DNA from: Marsupella aquatica
Lineage: Eukaryota; Marchantiophyta
NCBI GenBank assembly: GCA_973895155.1
Contig: OZ316891.1
Location: 32,426,001 to 32,490,000, forward strand
Length of the DNA: 64,000 nucleotides
Reading direction: 5' to 3'
Below the pieces are notes generated by a model. It ran no database searches and was not told the DNA's origin. It saw only the letters and a list, made by a program, of their open reading frames with translations. Shown in pieces: positions 9,393-21,706 of this stretch; positions within the stretch are counted from its first letter, which is position 1; every line of letters begins with the position of its first letter. A program made the translations under genes and the position numbers.

Positions 9393-12300
9393 ATGTCTCG
9401 GTCTATCGTTCTTTCTCGATTCAGTTCTGAAGATATTGTGACTATCCCCGTCCCCATGGAAGATACGTACAAGCAGGTCCGGGAGAGGTATCTCTGCGGG
9501 AGATTTGATTTGAAGATGAATGACATTGAGGCCATTGTTCAAGAGCTCAAATCCATTGATGATATCGAGGATGCTGCAACGTTCAATGTCGATGACGATG
9601 AACGGTTTTGGCATCTCTACGCAGGGATCTCGTACTCGGTTCATTTAAGATAGCATGCAGGACTGTCCAGTTTCCCGCCGGTTCCATGTGATGTGGTTGA
9701 GATTTCTTCAAGTGAGGATGGAGATCGTACTCTAAGTCCACCGTCGAAGAAGAAAAGCCCGCTCCCCGCTGTCGTGAAAGCTGAGACTCCGGGAAGCTCT
9801 AAGCAGTTGGAGTTCGTGTACCGGCGCAGTGCGATGGATACGTTACTCAAATCAACTGGTCATAGTGAGTTGGCACGGTTCATATCAGCGGGTGATTTCA
9901 GGCATGAACAAGTGTCCTGTCTGCCAACTAAGTACAATGGTAACGTCGTGTTTGAGTTGTCGCCCATTGATAAGATGCTCTCTAAAGGCTCTAGGCTTAG
10001 GGACATGGATCGTGCCAAAGATTGTTACATTTGGACACGCATATTTCCAACAACTGCAACTATTCATCCTAAAAACCTTTGGCAGTTTGGGAAGGTTACC
10101 TGTACGGGATTCATTGAATGCAGGAACAAGTCCTGCGACTATTTCCAAAGGAAGAAGAAGGCAAATGCTAAGGCATGGCAGGGTACTCCAAAGCTCAGTG
10201 GTCAGTATGCTGTGGGATCTTTCATCGAAGAGGGAGGTGTTGTTTGTCATTACTGCGAACAGATTCCTTTTTGTGTGAAGTACTGCCCTGCCCGTTTGTT
10301 TTACATGTACCCCCAAGTATTACTTGATGCGGAAACATGTAGTCATATGTCCCGCCTGGCAATTCATATAGGTGAGCACAACCATCCAGGTAGAAAAACC
10401 TTCTGTAGGAGTGCGGAGAAGATAGCTGAGGATCTAATTAAAAAAAACATGAAGCCAATCCTCTATCAAAACCGGCAGGGATCTTGAATTCTGCTACAGG
10501 GTCCTTAGTGAAATCTCTCTGCGAACATGTTGACGACATGGTCGATATCGAAGAAACTGAAATGTGGAAGTCTTTGATGGTCCTTTCCACTCCGCAGAAG
10601 TTTGCATCTCTTTGTCGGAGCGTTAGATAGACCAAAAAGGTCGGGGTGAATTAGATTTTCCCTCGCAAATGCAGAGGAAAATTCATGTGTCGTTTCTCCA
10701 GAGGTATTTGCTTCCAGGTCAGGGATGTCAGAACGATAGGCCTCACATCTTTAAAATGACTGTGAAAGGTCACGGTTCCGGTGTGGATCTTTTGAGGCAG
10801 ATGCAATCGGGTGGAAGACTCAAAGGAGCCTGGGTAAGTTTCGATGTGATGCAGCATGTCACCACGGATTGGTTTACTTTCAGCGCACACGTCTACGACC
10901 ACAATTTCCGTGCACTGTGTACAATTTTCACATGCGAGTTGAAAGGTGAAGACACTGAGTCTTTTGAAAAGGCATGGAGAGTGATGATTGAGGTTTGCAA
11001 AGAAAATGAACTTCAGGAGGTTGTCATCCAAGGATTTATGGCCGACAATGCACAAGTTGGATGGAATGCAGTGCGAAATGTTTTTTTTGTGGACACCCGG
11101 ACCCGGAGAGGGAGCGCTCTGATGCATTTCACTTTTATCAATCTTTTCATTGTCATTCCAAGGAAGGAGTACTGGAAGAATGTCAATCGGAGCATCGGAG
11201 ACTTTGGGAGAAACTGAGAAATGCTCCATCATTTGTGGCAGCATACCGGGTGTCCCGAGAGATTGTTGTGTGGTGGCAATCAGGAAACTGTGTCCCCGGA
11301 AAGCTGAAGATGCTGCAAAGCTGGATATCTTGGTGGGTTGTTTGCTGGCGCCAGTGGGGCAATTTTATTCAAGTGGTAAGGCATCCATCTATCTAGACTG
11401 TAATGTTCATCAACTTCATATTAGCGCCAGGCGCTGGTTATTTTCTCCATACACGTCAAAACAAGTAGTACAAGAAATTGAAGCCAATATGTAGTTAGAA
11501 TTCAGTATTAAACATTGAAATTGTATTTCAGGCCTGTTCTACATATTTATGTTGCCAGCGCCGGGCGCTGGTAATAGAATACTACTTACGGTTGACATTT
11601 TTGTATGGCAGAGCAAAAGCGCTGAGGAAGGTGCCTTGATCCCCAACTGTACAGGGTCAGAATCAAGGCATGCGTCCATGAAAGCCTCGGCTACAAAGAA
11701 AAAGGTCGGTCTTTATGAAGCTTGCGAAGTTGACCAAAACCATGCTCTGTCTCAAGTTGCCGGATACAGTGCATACCGTAAAGGCTTGAACCGGGGGAAG
11801 GGGCCAACTATATGGGAATTGGCGTTCCATTCCGCCGATCAAGCAGGTTCGCCAAGATTGTTTGAAGAAGCGACTAATATGCTTCTATCTAACGCAGCAG
11901 AATTCGATTTGGAAAGAAGTACTCCCCTGAATGGAGATATAATGACGAAGTCAATGAAGAGGAAGGGACATGCAACTGGGACTGTCTCTCCACAAGATTC
12001 CCATCGGCATGACACCGTTCTAATAACCACACCAAATACTCGTGGTTTGAAAAGGAAGAACCTGAACAGATCTGACTTTTCTTCTATTCCCTCAAGTTCT
12101 GATCATCCTGTCACAAAGGCGGTGAATCTCTCAGGTATGGTCACATCAGAGAGTGATACTGATTCACTGGACTATACTCCTCAAACAACCCAAACAACAA
12201 GATCCTCAAAACCTCCGCTCAGTGCCCCAGCAGCACTTCAGAATCAACTTCCACGCACGATTGTGCTAGAGAAGGATGTCCCTCCGGGGCAGTGGCAGTT

Positions 12301-13141
12301 GCAATGGACATCGAAGTATGGAGCAGGTCTGCAATGCAATGGTACACTGAATGGGAGTTTGGATCGCGATGAGTGTCGAAATCGTATCAAGAAGGTTGGC
12401 TTCCATTCGTCTGAAGGTGTTGTCGGAATTGTCGTGAAGGGCCATCGTCTCTTCAGGGGCGAACCCGTCTCCGAAATGATTTGGTTTTGCCCAAACCAAG
12501 CGTGTTACAAGAGTCATCCGCGTCGTGGTGTTCAGAAGCTTCCTCCTTTTCCTGACATTTTGCCTGTTCTGAAGGGTACGAGCCTGTCTCCTTCTGAAAT
12601 TACATTCTTGGAAGAGCAAGGACTTGTCTTAGCACGAACAACAAGATTGAGTCGATCTGCGCCATCTGCTTTTGACCTCAGGATAAATGTTAACGTGTTC
12701 CCAGAAACAATAAGGTTTTTGGAGCCAAATCTCCGACTTGGTAGTCGGAATGGGAGGAACTCAAGGCCTCGGTCTAATCTCACTGTGGGTCACACAAAGC
12801 GAATGGAGTCTGCACGACAAGAAGTGATGAGTTTGGATGGGGAATGGAATGTTCAGACCGGAAATGCTTTTGGAAAGCAATTTCGAATTCGAACCCATGA
12901 GAACCATCGATCACCAAGCACATACTTTGTCCAAATCTGTATCTTCCCCGCTTGCTCTTGTGAAGACTTCTTCCTCCGACATTCGCGTGGCAAGTCGTAC
13001 ATGCCTTGCAAACATCTATACTGGGTGTACATAAATGTTTTCAAACTTGAGATTGAGGAGTCGACTCTTTGTAGCCAACCTATTTTGACTTTAGGCGAAG
13101 TCAGGCTTGTGCTGGAGAGGCAGAACTTGAATGGCTTATGA
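9393..13141 (+). pseudogene. MULE-like transposase with zinc finger, DDE core and SWIM domain (copy B)
   Basis: The start is ATG at 9393 (MSRSIV), matched by ATGs in copies A (26983) and C (37480). Exons are 9393-11375 and 11612-13141. An N-terminal module has cysteine pairs (C..C at about 10107-10140, then CHYC..C) ending in GEHNHP (about 10375-10389), like FLYWCH/WRKY-GCM1 fingers of MULE transposases. The RNase H-like core has its first Asp in WVSFDV (10843-10845), its second Asp in GFMADNAQ (11044-11046), then DAFHFYQSFH. Exon 2 ends with a SWIM zinc finger, CSCEDFF..(n)..CKH (about 12950-13015). It would bind the element ends and catalyse transposition. It is broken by a TAG at 9651-9653, frameshifts near 10450 (A-run) and 10625, and a T-run shift near 11085. 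The third acidic residue of the triad was not assigned. Confidence 0.82.
11376..11611 (+). repeat. Transposase intron of copy B with two family 1 palindromes
   Basis: A 236-base intron, donor GTAAGG and acceptor GGCAG. Palindromes are TAGCGCCAGGCGCTG at 11422-11436 and CAGCGCCGGGCGCTG at 11556-11570. The same intron in copy A (28965-29175) also carries two. Confidence 0.88.
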
Positions 13142-13854
13142 GAGAGATCGAAACTGCCCAACAGGTCGTCGTTCAATATAACGGTTATTCCCTATTTTGT
13201 CTTTTTCCAACAGATATTTTAGTTGTTTTATTGAGACTTTGTTGGTTAGCGTCGGGCGCTGGTTCTAGGAAACCGGATATTCATTGCTTCATTATGTACG
13301 TGCATTGTGGAAGAATGACCTCTTGTTTTATTTAAAATTTGTAAGTTGATTAAATTGTCTACTGTCTTCAAAGCCTCGAGGATGTGATTTGTCATTTGTT
13401 TGTGACGTTTGAAGGTCCATTTAATCAACTCCTTTAGATTGGGTTGATTTGGACTCCACGATTGACATGTGCTATGGTGGGTCCCACTCTAAGGGTCACT
13501 ATTTGGCGATGAAAATAGATTGATTTGCATGAATGTTTCTTTAGGCACACTCCTAATACCATGTTTTTTATCTTCTACAATAAATTGTTGTGTCAATGGA
13601 GGATTGATAGTACACTTCATCCATCAAATGGCACAAAATAATTGTTTGTTTTAAACTTTATTGCCCCCCAAAAAATTATGCCATTAGAGTGGTGGATATG
13701 CACCTTAGAGTGGTGGATATGCACGTTATGGTTCAGGCAAAACTGGTAACAGGGACAAGCTTACTGGTAACAGGTACAATTTCCCTGTTAACAGAAAATA
13801 AACCCTTGGTAACAGGTTTTCTGTTTTCTGTTTTCTGTCATGGCTATCATACCC
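13142..13854 (+). other. Copy B right flank and terminus
   Basis: Non-coding. It contains a palindrome, TAGCGTCGGGCGCTG, at 13247-13261, two tandem copies of TTAGAGTGGTGGATATGCAC (about 13686-13727), CTGGTAACAGG direct repeats (13745-13775) and TTTTCTG repeats running to the terminus ATACCC at 13854. Confidence 0.75.
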
Positions 13855-13862
13855 CCATTAGG
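13855..13862. repeat. Right target-site duplication of copy B
   Basis: CCATTAGG, a one-base CpG-decayed partner of CCGTTAGG at 2361-2368. Confidence 0.75.
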
Positions 13863-14323
13863 CCTGGTACGAGCTTTGAAGTCGAGTCAACTATGTGTGC
13901 GTAACTTGACGTTCTGAATTGGAGGTGTGAGATCTGTATGTGCCCCCAAGAATGAAGTGCAGTGAAGGAGGTTGAGTTCAGGATTGAGTTTGCAAGGCAA
14001 GTACGGGATTGGTTTGAGTCCAATCTACCGTCGCAATCTGGAGTGAGCCGGGCTCAAGTTCAGGATTGAGCTTGCATGGCAAGCATGGGGCTTGCAGGGC
14101 AAGCACGCCACAATCTGGAGGAGACAGCCTTCGGCCCTAGTGTTCGGATCAAGTGTTCTCAGTGAACTATTGTGCACATCTTTGAATCTAATTGAGTTTT
14201 CCTCTCAGGCCTCATTTCTCTCATGGATGTGTGTGTGTGTGAGGCAATCTGAGTGTATGATGGGACTAGCAGCGCCACTGAGAGGTGTACAGGGTGCATT
14301 GAAGCGGGCTGGGTGAGGACTAT
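13863..14323 (+). repeat. Fold-back left arm, middle segment
   Basis: Inverted match to about 22556-23010. It is cut at 14323 by the LTR of R1. No gene is seen. Confidence 0.85.
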
Positions 14324-15176
14324 TGTGGTGCGTCCCATGGCTCCCTAAACCCAAGAAACCCCCCCAGCACAAGCCGATTCCCGCAGGTTTCGCGCTTGGC
14401 GGGGCTGTTTCCACGGCTTAGCGGCATGGGACGCTGCTAACCTCTTCTACATCTATTAACATTTTACACACATATACTGGACAGATCCTTCATCGGGTCA
14501 TGAGATATGAAGCCGGCCTACTCTAGGCCTTCCCTTGTCTACCTCTCCTTCTTGTTAGGTATGTTTGGATTCCGCCGCCGGAATGATCCCCAATAGGCTT
14601 GGTTAAGCCGCTAAGACCTCTCTCAGCTCGACACATCCAACTCTCACTCCCTTGCTTACTTTCCTTTCCCTATTAGTTGATGTGGGCACTCTTCACACAA
14701 ATAGTAAAATGACTCCTTCTGACTGAGTCATACCATGCACTTGCCATACAAACAGTACATCTCATACACAAGCTCTGCGAACTAAGCCGTGAGGCCAACT
14801 CTATTCAGCTCTTAGGCATGAGGAAACATGAATATACACAAGGTCACGGTATAACTAACCGAGAGCTTCTCTTACTACTTGATCCCAGCCCGGCTGGTGC
14901 AAACTAAAAACTTGCTAAAGAAGAGGCCCTGAGCTCCCCGCTGCCCAAGTACTTATCCTGGTAGTGGATCCGCCTAATTCTTTGCAGCGTAAGCCTAACC
15001 TACCTGACAGTAATCTACTTGCCCGAATCTACCTATGTACAGCAAGGCAGGAGCACAAGTGTTGCTCCTACCAGTGGAACCGCAATCCCACTAAGCTTTA
15101 GGGTTTAGGGTTTAGGCCGCTCCTGGTCCTGATCCTAATCTTAAACTTGGAGATCAGCGCCCGCCCGGCCCACTCA
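14324..15176 (-). repeat. 3' LTR of R1
   Basis: Starts TGTGGTGCGTCCCATGG on the + strand, like the LTRs at 38630 and 49490. The other border is placed at CACTCA, next to a purine-rich tract read on the minus strand (15177-15200). That border is inferred. It contains a short telomere-type run at 15097-15116. Confidence 0.75.
15097..15116 (+). repeat. Interstitial telomere-type repeat in R1 LTR
   Basis: TTTAGGGTTTAGGGTTTAGG. The R2 and R3 LTRs have unrelated bases at this point (AAGTGTCAGGG), so it arose or was inserted in R1 alone. It supports a plant origin. Confidence 0.85.
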
Positions 15177-15229
15177 CGCCTCCTACCTCCACGTCCGCCC
15201 TTTCTAAAAGGAACGGCGCCCTTGCACCG

Positions 15230-18200
15230 TCACGACACCGGTGGTGGATCCTCAATGGACGCCCCCAACACTTCCTCCTCAGCCACTGCCGTTGGCCCGC
15301 CTACTGACAGATTACCTGCCCTTGACCGAGTCAACTCTCCCTCGGCCTGACTGGGTCCACCTTCGGCTTCGGCCTCGACACCGGCCTCGGCAATACCCAC
15401 GGCTTCGGCCTCAGCCACTCCCACGGCTTTGGCTTCCCCTTCTTCTAGGGTAGTTGGATCCTTAGCCGTGACCCTGTCTGGGGTCGGTGCTGGGTCTACC
15501 TCCTTGATCACCACGGCCTGTGGAGTCGTATTACTCCTTGACCCTGAAGGTTTCCGCTTCTTCTTCATCGCTGGCTCGGCAGCTGGTCCCTTCCCCTTCC
15601 CACTTACTTCCGACACTGGTGCAGGTGGCGTGGCTTGTCCTTCGGCAATTACCACCCCTGGTAACTGGTTCGCCCCAACGGGAGATGGACCTGCTGCAGC
15701 TAAGCATTTAAATATTGCGGCTTGTTTCTTCAGCCGCTCTGTTTGGTTGTCGGCCCGCCACTGTAGGTTCTCCATCTTCCTCGTGATTTCCTCCAACTCC
15801 TCTTGGGTCTCATCCAGGTCCTTACGTGCCCCCTCTAGCTCGTTTTTGGCCTCCTCCTGCTCCCTGTGGGCTTCCTCCAATTCCTTCTTCAAGGTAGCCC
15901 TCTCCTCCCGGGTTGCTCTTAGCTCCTTGTCAAGCTCTGCAATGATGACAGACTCCATCTGGTTCATCTTGGCATAAGTCTGATCGAGCATATCGTCCTT
16001 CTCCCTTAGGTTGGCTTTGAAGGTGGCCGTTAGGGACGCAAGCTCCTGCTGCAGCGCAATAATCCCTTGATAGGATTTCCCTAACTCGGCCTCCTTCTGC
16101 TCAAGGGCTCCGCGGCTTTTCTCGAGCTCCCCTTTCAACGCTCGTTCCTTTCTTTGGGTCTCTGCCATGGCCCGGTTGTTAGCTGTTATGTGGGCCTCCT
16201 CTGCATTCCTCAGCTCTTGCTTCCACTTCTCCCTCTCTTTGATCGCATCGGCCAACTCTCCTTGGGTCCGCGTCAGTAGATTCTCGATCATCCGGTTATC
16301 AGATTGTGCGGCATCCAACTGGCCCTGCATGATATTTAGCTCATGCCGCTTAATCCGCAGCTCATCTTGGGCTTTCTTGGCCGCCCTCAGGTCCTTGATT
16401 TTGGCTTCCCTTTCCCTAAGCCGACGAATGACCTCGTCCTTCTTGCTTCTTTCCAAGGCCAGCGCTTCTTCCAATTGGCGCTTCTCCAACTGCTCCCTAT
16501 GGAAAAAGGGTCCTACCTCCAATTCCTCCCCAAAGATGCCGAGCGCAAGTTCCCCACACATCTCACCATACTCCCTGGCTCTATTCTTAGCGTAGGTGGA
16601 GTAAGTAGAAGTGATCGGCATCGCCCATCGCGGCCTCTGCTCCCAAGCCGTCTTGCGGGTCTCTTCAATCGTGGCTAGAGGTTTGCTTCCTTTTTCGGCT
16701 AGCCGCCTAATGTCCTCCGGCCAATCTCCTCCTGGTAAATGCTTTTCCCTAGCCAGGGCTGCTTCCTCTTCCTGCCTGATTCGCTCCTGAAATTCCAGCG
16801 CCGTCTGTTTTATGCCGTCAAAGCTCGGGGGAGCAACATCTGGTGGAGGAGACTCAGGGCTACTCTGCTGGTTGGGGTCCCCTCGTACTACCCTTGGAAG
16901 TGTGGGGATAAACCGGCCACAGGTCCTTACTCCTGGAACGTGATGGTCCGACCCATAGCCGGAGTTATCATGGCCGCAGTCCTCCACTGCCTCCTCTACT
17001 TCTTCTACTTCCGGCTTCTCCCTCTCTTCTTCGTTGGTAGGAGCTTCCAGCAATTCTGCCTCAGATTCAGAGCTTGAGACTCCGGTAGAGGGGTCTTCCC
17101 TTCTAAGTCTGCTTAAGTTGACCTCTGGGGCAGTGTCCTGCATTGTTGCCGCTGCCGTTGTCATTGCCGATGCCGATCTCTTTTCTTTCTCCAGCAGCTT
17201 CAGCAGACTCTGCATGCCTGGTTGCTGCATCGGCAAGTCCTCCGTTCTTGGTCTAAACACCTGGTCGATTGTAGGACTGTCGGGCGGTTTGGGTTTCTCA
17301 GTTGCCTATCTCTGTTCCGGAACTGGTGCCCTTGCCTGTAGGGGAAGTACCGGGGCAAAGGTCTAACCTCTGGCATACCGGCACAACAGCGGCATGTGAT
17401 AGCCAAGCCGCGATATGCTTCCCACGCCGATTACCTGCTGCTCCTCCTTCAAGATTTTCTTCAATTGGCTGAGGAGGTACCCGTTGTAGTCCCGGCTTGG
17501 GTCTGGTCTCTCTGCCAGATAGACCTGTGCCTTGCCGATCTCTGCCCTCGGCAAGTTACAATGCATGGTTACCCGCAAGAAGTCGATCATCTCTCCAATG
17601 TGCGGGTTGGTACAGGTGTTCCGGAAGAAGCCATTCTTCGTTGATGGTCCGGGGAACGACCGGAACTCTTTGTCAGGCAAGGTCTTCCTGGTATCAACCT
17701 TGGTTTTATTGCCTATCGGCAAGCCAAATACTTCGGCAATCACCTTGGGAGTAAGATAGAAATCCTTCCCATATATCCTCGTGCAATTGGTCTCGGGTTC
17801 CCATGACCCAACGAATTCTAATAGGTCTGAATCCGGCACCTCCGGCTTCAGCCATGGTAATCTTACAAAGGCTTCCAAGCCGGATCCGGCCATGAAGCCT
17901 TGGTACTTCTTGGTCTGCATGGCCGTAAAGCATGCATCCTCCTCCCATGCAAAATGTAATTGCACCTCCACTGGTAGAGTTGCCGCCCAGCCCTTCCAGG
18001 TGTCATCCCTGGTTGGAATGGCGTTGATGGGGTCGCTTTCCTCCTCCTCGGCTTCGCTCTGCCTCCTGCTCTGCTGTCCGGCTGGTTTCTTTGGTGCCGC
18101 CGACCTCGTTCTTTTGGCCGGGGTGGCTTCATCGTTGACGACTCCCTTCCTCTTCATCTCAGCTGCCGTGGAGGTTTCTCCTAGCACTGTTGCCTGGGTC

Positions 18201-18700
18201 CACCTTTCTGTGCTACCCTTTAATTCCCAGTGTATGTCGTTGCAGTTCTTGATGGCCTCTCGGATGCCGATGATGCTGTCTTTGCAAAACAGAAGATCGT
18301 CAAGCTGATTGGAAGTAGGAGTCCACAAGAACTCGGCCTTGATGAGTTTGCCTCCTAAGAAAGCTGTTTTCTGCAGCTCCCACAATCTAGCGAGCTCCTG
18401 TCGTTCTCGAGCTACTCTTTCTGATTCTTTGTCCTCGTAAGTCTTGATGTACTCAGTTGCCCGTTCGAACAGGCATCCCCAGAAATGTGCCGCTTGATTG
18501 ACGTTGCTCATACCCTCCTTAGGTTGATCGTTGGTATCTACTCCCTCCCCGAGTGCTTGCCTAAGCAGCTGACAGTAGTTGGCCTCCCGTAGTCGTCTGC
18601 CTAGTTCCTACTCGCAAATGAGCCACCGTCTCCTGCAAGCGCTCCTTATCCCTCTCCTCCTCCGGTCCTTCCTCCCGTTGATCCTTCCCAGCCGCTGACG
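15230..18700 (-). pseudogene. Post-pol ORF3 with long coiled coil (R1)
   Basis: Two reverse-strand frames (17363-18511 and 15230-17260) together match the single 1199-aa ORF3 of R2. The N-terminal part resembles the putative plant transposon protein domain found in Athila-type elements (YGKDFYLTPKVIAEVFGLPIG-like strand). The second half is a long Glu/Lys/Leu-rich coiled coil followed by a Pro/Ala/Glu-rich tail. A frameshift separates the frames and an amber codon near 18610 interrupts the N-terminal extension. The position after pol is where Athila elements carry an env-like ORF, but no membrane segment is visible. Confidence 0.8.
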
Positions 18701-18875
18701 CTTAGCACACCCTAACCCTAATCGAGTTTTCACCCCCAACGTTCTTACCTCTGGCCTCGGCCCGGGTTCCATAGTTGCCCCTAATTGTTTATATTTTTCT
18801 TGTTTTGTCCCTATACTAAGGTGTTTCGAGGGTGTATTCCTGCTTTACCCCCTTAACTGGCCGAGTGATTCCTGG

Positions 18876-21706
18876 CTAGGCATCACATAGCTCCCCACTT
18901 AATTGTGAAGCGTCCTTGCGAACAACTTCATCTTCGTCCATATAGTATTTCTTGAGGCGGTCGTAGTGAATATGAACTGGATACACTTCTCCCGTAATGT
19001 TGGCCAATTGTACGGAGCCATTGGAGAACTTCATGGTTACTCTAAAGGGTCCTAACCAGCGAGTGTAAAGCTTCCCTAGAAACCTACTATACCTACTGTC
19101 ATAAAGTAACACAAGATCACCGGTGTGAATACTAACTACTTTCAACTTTTTATCATACTGCTGCTTCATGATATTCTGCCTATATTCTACTCTCTCGGTT
19201 GAAATCATTCTCGCCTCCTCTAAAGCTTCTAATCTATATTCTCGCTCTTTTAGGCTCTCCTCCGCTGAGGCTCTTTCCTCAATTGTAACTTGAAATGTCG
19301 GTATCTCAAGTTGCATGGGTACCAAGGCTTCTTGTCCAAAGGTTAAGAAGAATGGTGTATGACCGGTAGTGGATTTATAAGCTAAATTGTAAGCAAAAAC
19401 AGCAGCAAACAATTTATCATCCCAATCAAGTTTGTTCTGAGCTACTGTCTTGTTCAATATCTTTCCTATAATTCCATTGGCTCGTTCTGTCAATCCATTT
19501 GCCTTTGGGTGGTAAGGAGTAGTAGGCCTATGTCTAACTAAATACTGTTCATTTAAACGACTAATTATATCATTCAAAAAATGGGTTCCTCTATCACTAA
19601 CTAATTCTAGGGGTGCCCCATACCTGGTGAAGATCTGCTCATACATGAATCTAGCCGTAGTAATTGCATCATCCTTCGTGGTCGGCCTGGCCTCCACCCA
19701 CTTAGTTGCATAATCCGTAGCTAGGATGATGTACTTGTTTCGTTGAGGGTGGGTCAGTGGTTTCAGAGGTCCGATGTAATCAATACCCCACTTTTCGAAT
19801 GGTGCCAGAGGTAGAATAGGGTGCAGTGGATGTCTGGTGGACGCCCTTGGTCCTCCTGCTCGCTGACAAGGATTGCATTGTTTGATAAACTGATAGACAT
19901 CCCTGTGCAAGGTAGGCCACCAGTAACCGGCATTTAATATCTTTTTAGCCGTGGTTACTGGGGCAAAATGTCCTCCGGCCTCTTCTCCATGCATAGCCCG
20001 TAAGACTCGTTTTACCTCTCCCTTTTCCAAACATCTTTGAATCGTGCCGTTGATTCCATGCTTGTGCAGTATGCCTTTAATGCACTGATACTGTCTGACC
20101 TTCCGTAAAAAGACTGCGGCTTGTTCTCGGGTTAGCCCTAGCTGTAATCTGGACGTGCTGAGAAATTGTAAAATCTCAGGGTACCATGTTTCAGCTAAGT
20201 CCACAACGAATAGTTCCTCGTCGGGAAATCGATCATCGATGCAATCCGTGGCTGGTTCACCTGTGATCCTTGAGAAGAAGTCGGCATTGGCATGTAACTT
20301 TCCTGGCTTGATCTTTAGCTCGTAGTCAAACTCCTGTAATAGCAAAATCCATCTTGCTACTCTGCCTGTAAGGTCCGGTTTATTGACTAGGTACTTCAAA
20401 CTTTCATGATCGGTATGAAAGATGACCTTGTAACCTAGCAAATAATGCCTAAACTTTTTACAGGAATAAATGACTCCTAATGCTTCTCTTTCTGTGGTGG
20501 AGTAGTTCCGTTCGGCATCGGCAAGCTGACGGCTTGCAAAGTATATGGGATGGTCCCTTCCTTTCTCATCCAACTGACTTAGTACTGAGCCGATACAGAA
20601 GCCCGAGACATCTACAAAAACATGAAAATCTTTGTTCCAGTCCGGTGCTATCATGACTGGGGCCTCAACTAACATCTGCTTCAATTCTACCACCGCTGTG
20701 ACTCGTTCGGGTGTGGGTTCAAAGTCTGCCCCTGCCTTGAGCATGTTGGTTAATGGTAAAGCTAGCTTGGCAAAATCTTTAATAAACCTACGATAATACC
20801 CAATGCAGCCTAAGAAGGATCTTACATCCTTTATGTTCTTAGGTTGCATGATGTCAAGCCATACTGCTAGCTTACCTTTGTCAATCTCAATGCCCTTCTT
20901 TGATACCTTATGACCTAGTAGCACCCCCTCGGTTACTGCAAAGAAACATTTATCTGGGTGTAACTTGAGACCTACCTCTTTGCATCTCATGAAGGTTTTC
21001 CTGAGATATTTAGCATGTTTCGATGCCTTCCCAAATACTGCAAAGTCATCAATGAAGATTTCCATGAACTTTCTCAAGTAATCATGAAAAATGTTCACCA
21101 TCAATCGTTGGAACATAGCTGGTGCGTTGCAAAGTCCAAACGGCATACGATTGAAGACATAGATCCCCCATTCCGTGATGAAGGCCGTCTTGATTTGGTC
21201 TTCCTGCCGAATCCTGATTTGGTTATAACCAGAGTACCCATCCATGAAGGAATATAGTTCATGATTGGCTACCATGTCTAGTACCATATCAGTAAAGGGT
21301 AAGGGAAAATGGTCTTTTAACGTTGCTTCATTCAGCTTTCTGTAATCCTGACAAACCCGGATCTTGGGTTTACCATCGGGTCCAGCTTTCTTGGGAACTA
21401 TCACAATTGGAGACACCCAATCTGAATGTAGGACTGGAGTGATAAATCCGGCTTCCACTAGTTTATCGATTTCTGTCTTGACCATCAGGGAATACTTAGG
21501 GTTCATCCTTCGAATCGGTTGTCGAAATGATTTGGCTCCTAACATGAGATCAATTCGGTGTTCTCCCAGTTTTGGGTCTACTCCTTTCAGATCTTGATGA
21601 CTCCATGCGAACACATCCTGGAATTCAATCAGTAAGTCACTGATCTCTTTCTCAAGTTCAGGTGCTAGGTCTCTCCCTAAATTCAGTTCCCTTCCTTCTC
21701 CTAAGT
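18876..21706 (-). CDS. pol: pol: reverse transcriptase, RNase H, integrase (R1, 5'-truncated)
   Basis: The reverse-strand frame stays open upstream of the first Met to the truncation at about 21706. RT shows PIVIVPKK, RMPFGLCNAPAMFQR and the FIDDF catalytic box. RNase H begins near FHVFVDVSG. Integrase shows the HHCC region (HGEEAGGHF...CNPCQ), then DDE positions in WGIDYIGPL, LVSDRGTHF and NGLTERANG. Sequence type is Athila/Tat-like. R1 reads EFQDVFAW where R2 has a stop. The frame itself is intact, but it lacks gag and protease. Confidence 0.9.

Larger units (their letters stand above)
2369..13854 (+). mobile_element. Family 1 transposon copy B, both ends present
   Basis: An 11.5 kb element inserted in the fold-back left arm. 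Both edges are fixed by the empty site preserved in the right arm and by an 8-bp duplication. The ends are short imperfect inverted repeats starting GGG. The left begins GGGGAATTTACAAACGACAG; the right, inverted, begins GGGTATGATAGCCATGACAG. Both are followed by iterated AAACAG units. It carries two divergent genes: the ParB-methyltransferase fusion leftwards (4340-8464) and the transposase rightwards (9393-13141), separated by a palindrome-rich promoter. Sixteen family palindromes are present, none in an inferred exon. Both genes have stops or frameshifts, so it is not autonomous. An 8-bp duplication fits KDZ or hAT elements; MULEs usually give 8-11 bp. Confidence 0.88.
14324..21706 (-). mobile_element. 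R1: truncated Athila/Tat-like Ty3 retroelement
   Basis: A reverse-strand element with its 3' LTR (14324-15176), a post-pol ORF (15230-18700) and pol (18876-21706). Homology to R2 stops at about 21706, before protease and gag, so the 5' half and 5' LTR are missing. It is inserted in the left arm of the fold-back and replaced about 130 bases of it. ORF3 has an amber codon near 18610 and a break at 17260-17363. Confidence 0.88.

Noticed and set aside
11346-11358. CTGGCGCCAG in a transposase exon
   Set aside because: An 8-10 base palindrome with a different core order (GGCGCC, not AGCGCCNGGCGCT); coding sequence explains it.
15241-17366. Forward-strand ORFs across ORF3 of R1, R2 and R3
   Set aside because: Shadows of the reverse-strand coiled-coil protein; composition is the reverse complement of Glu/Lys-rich repeats.
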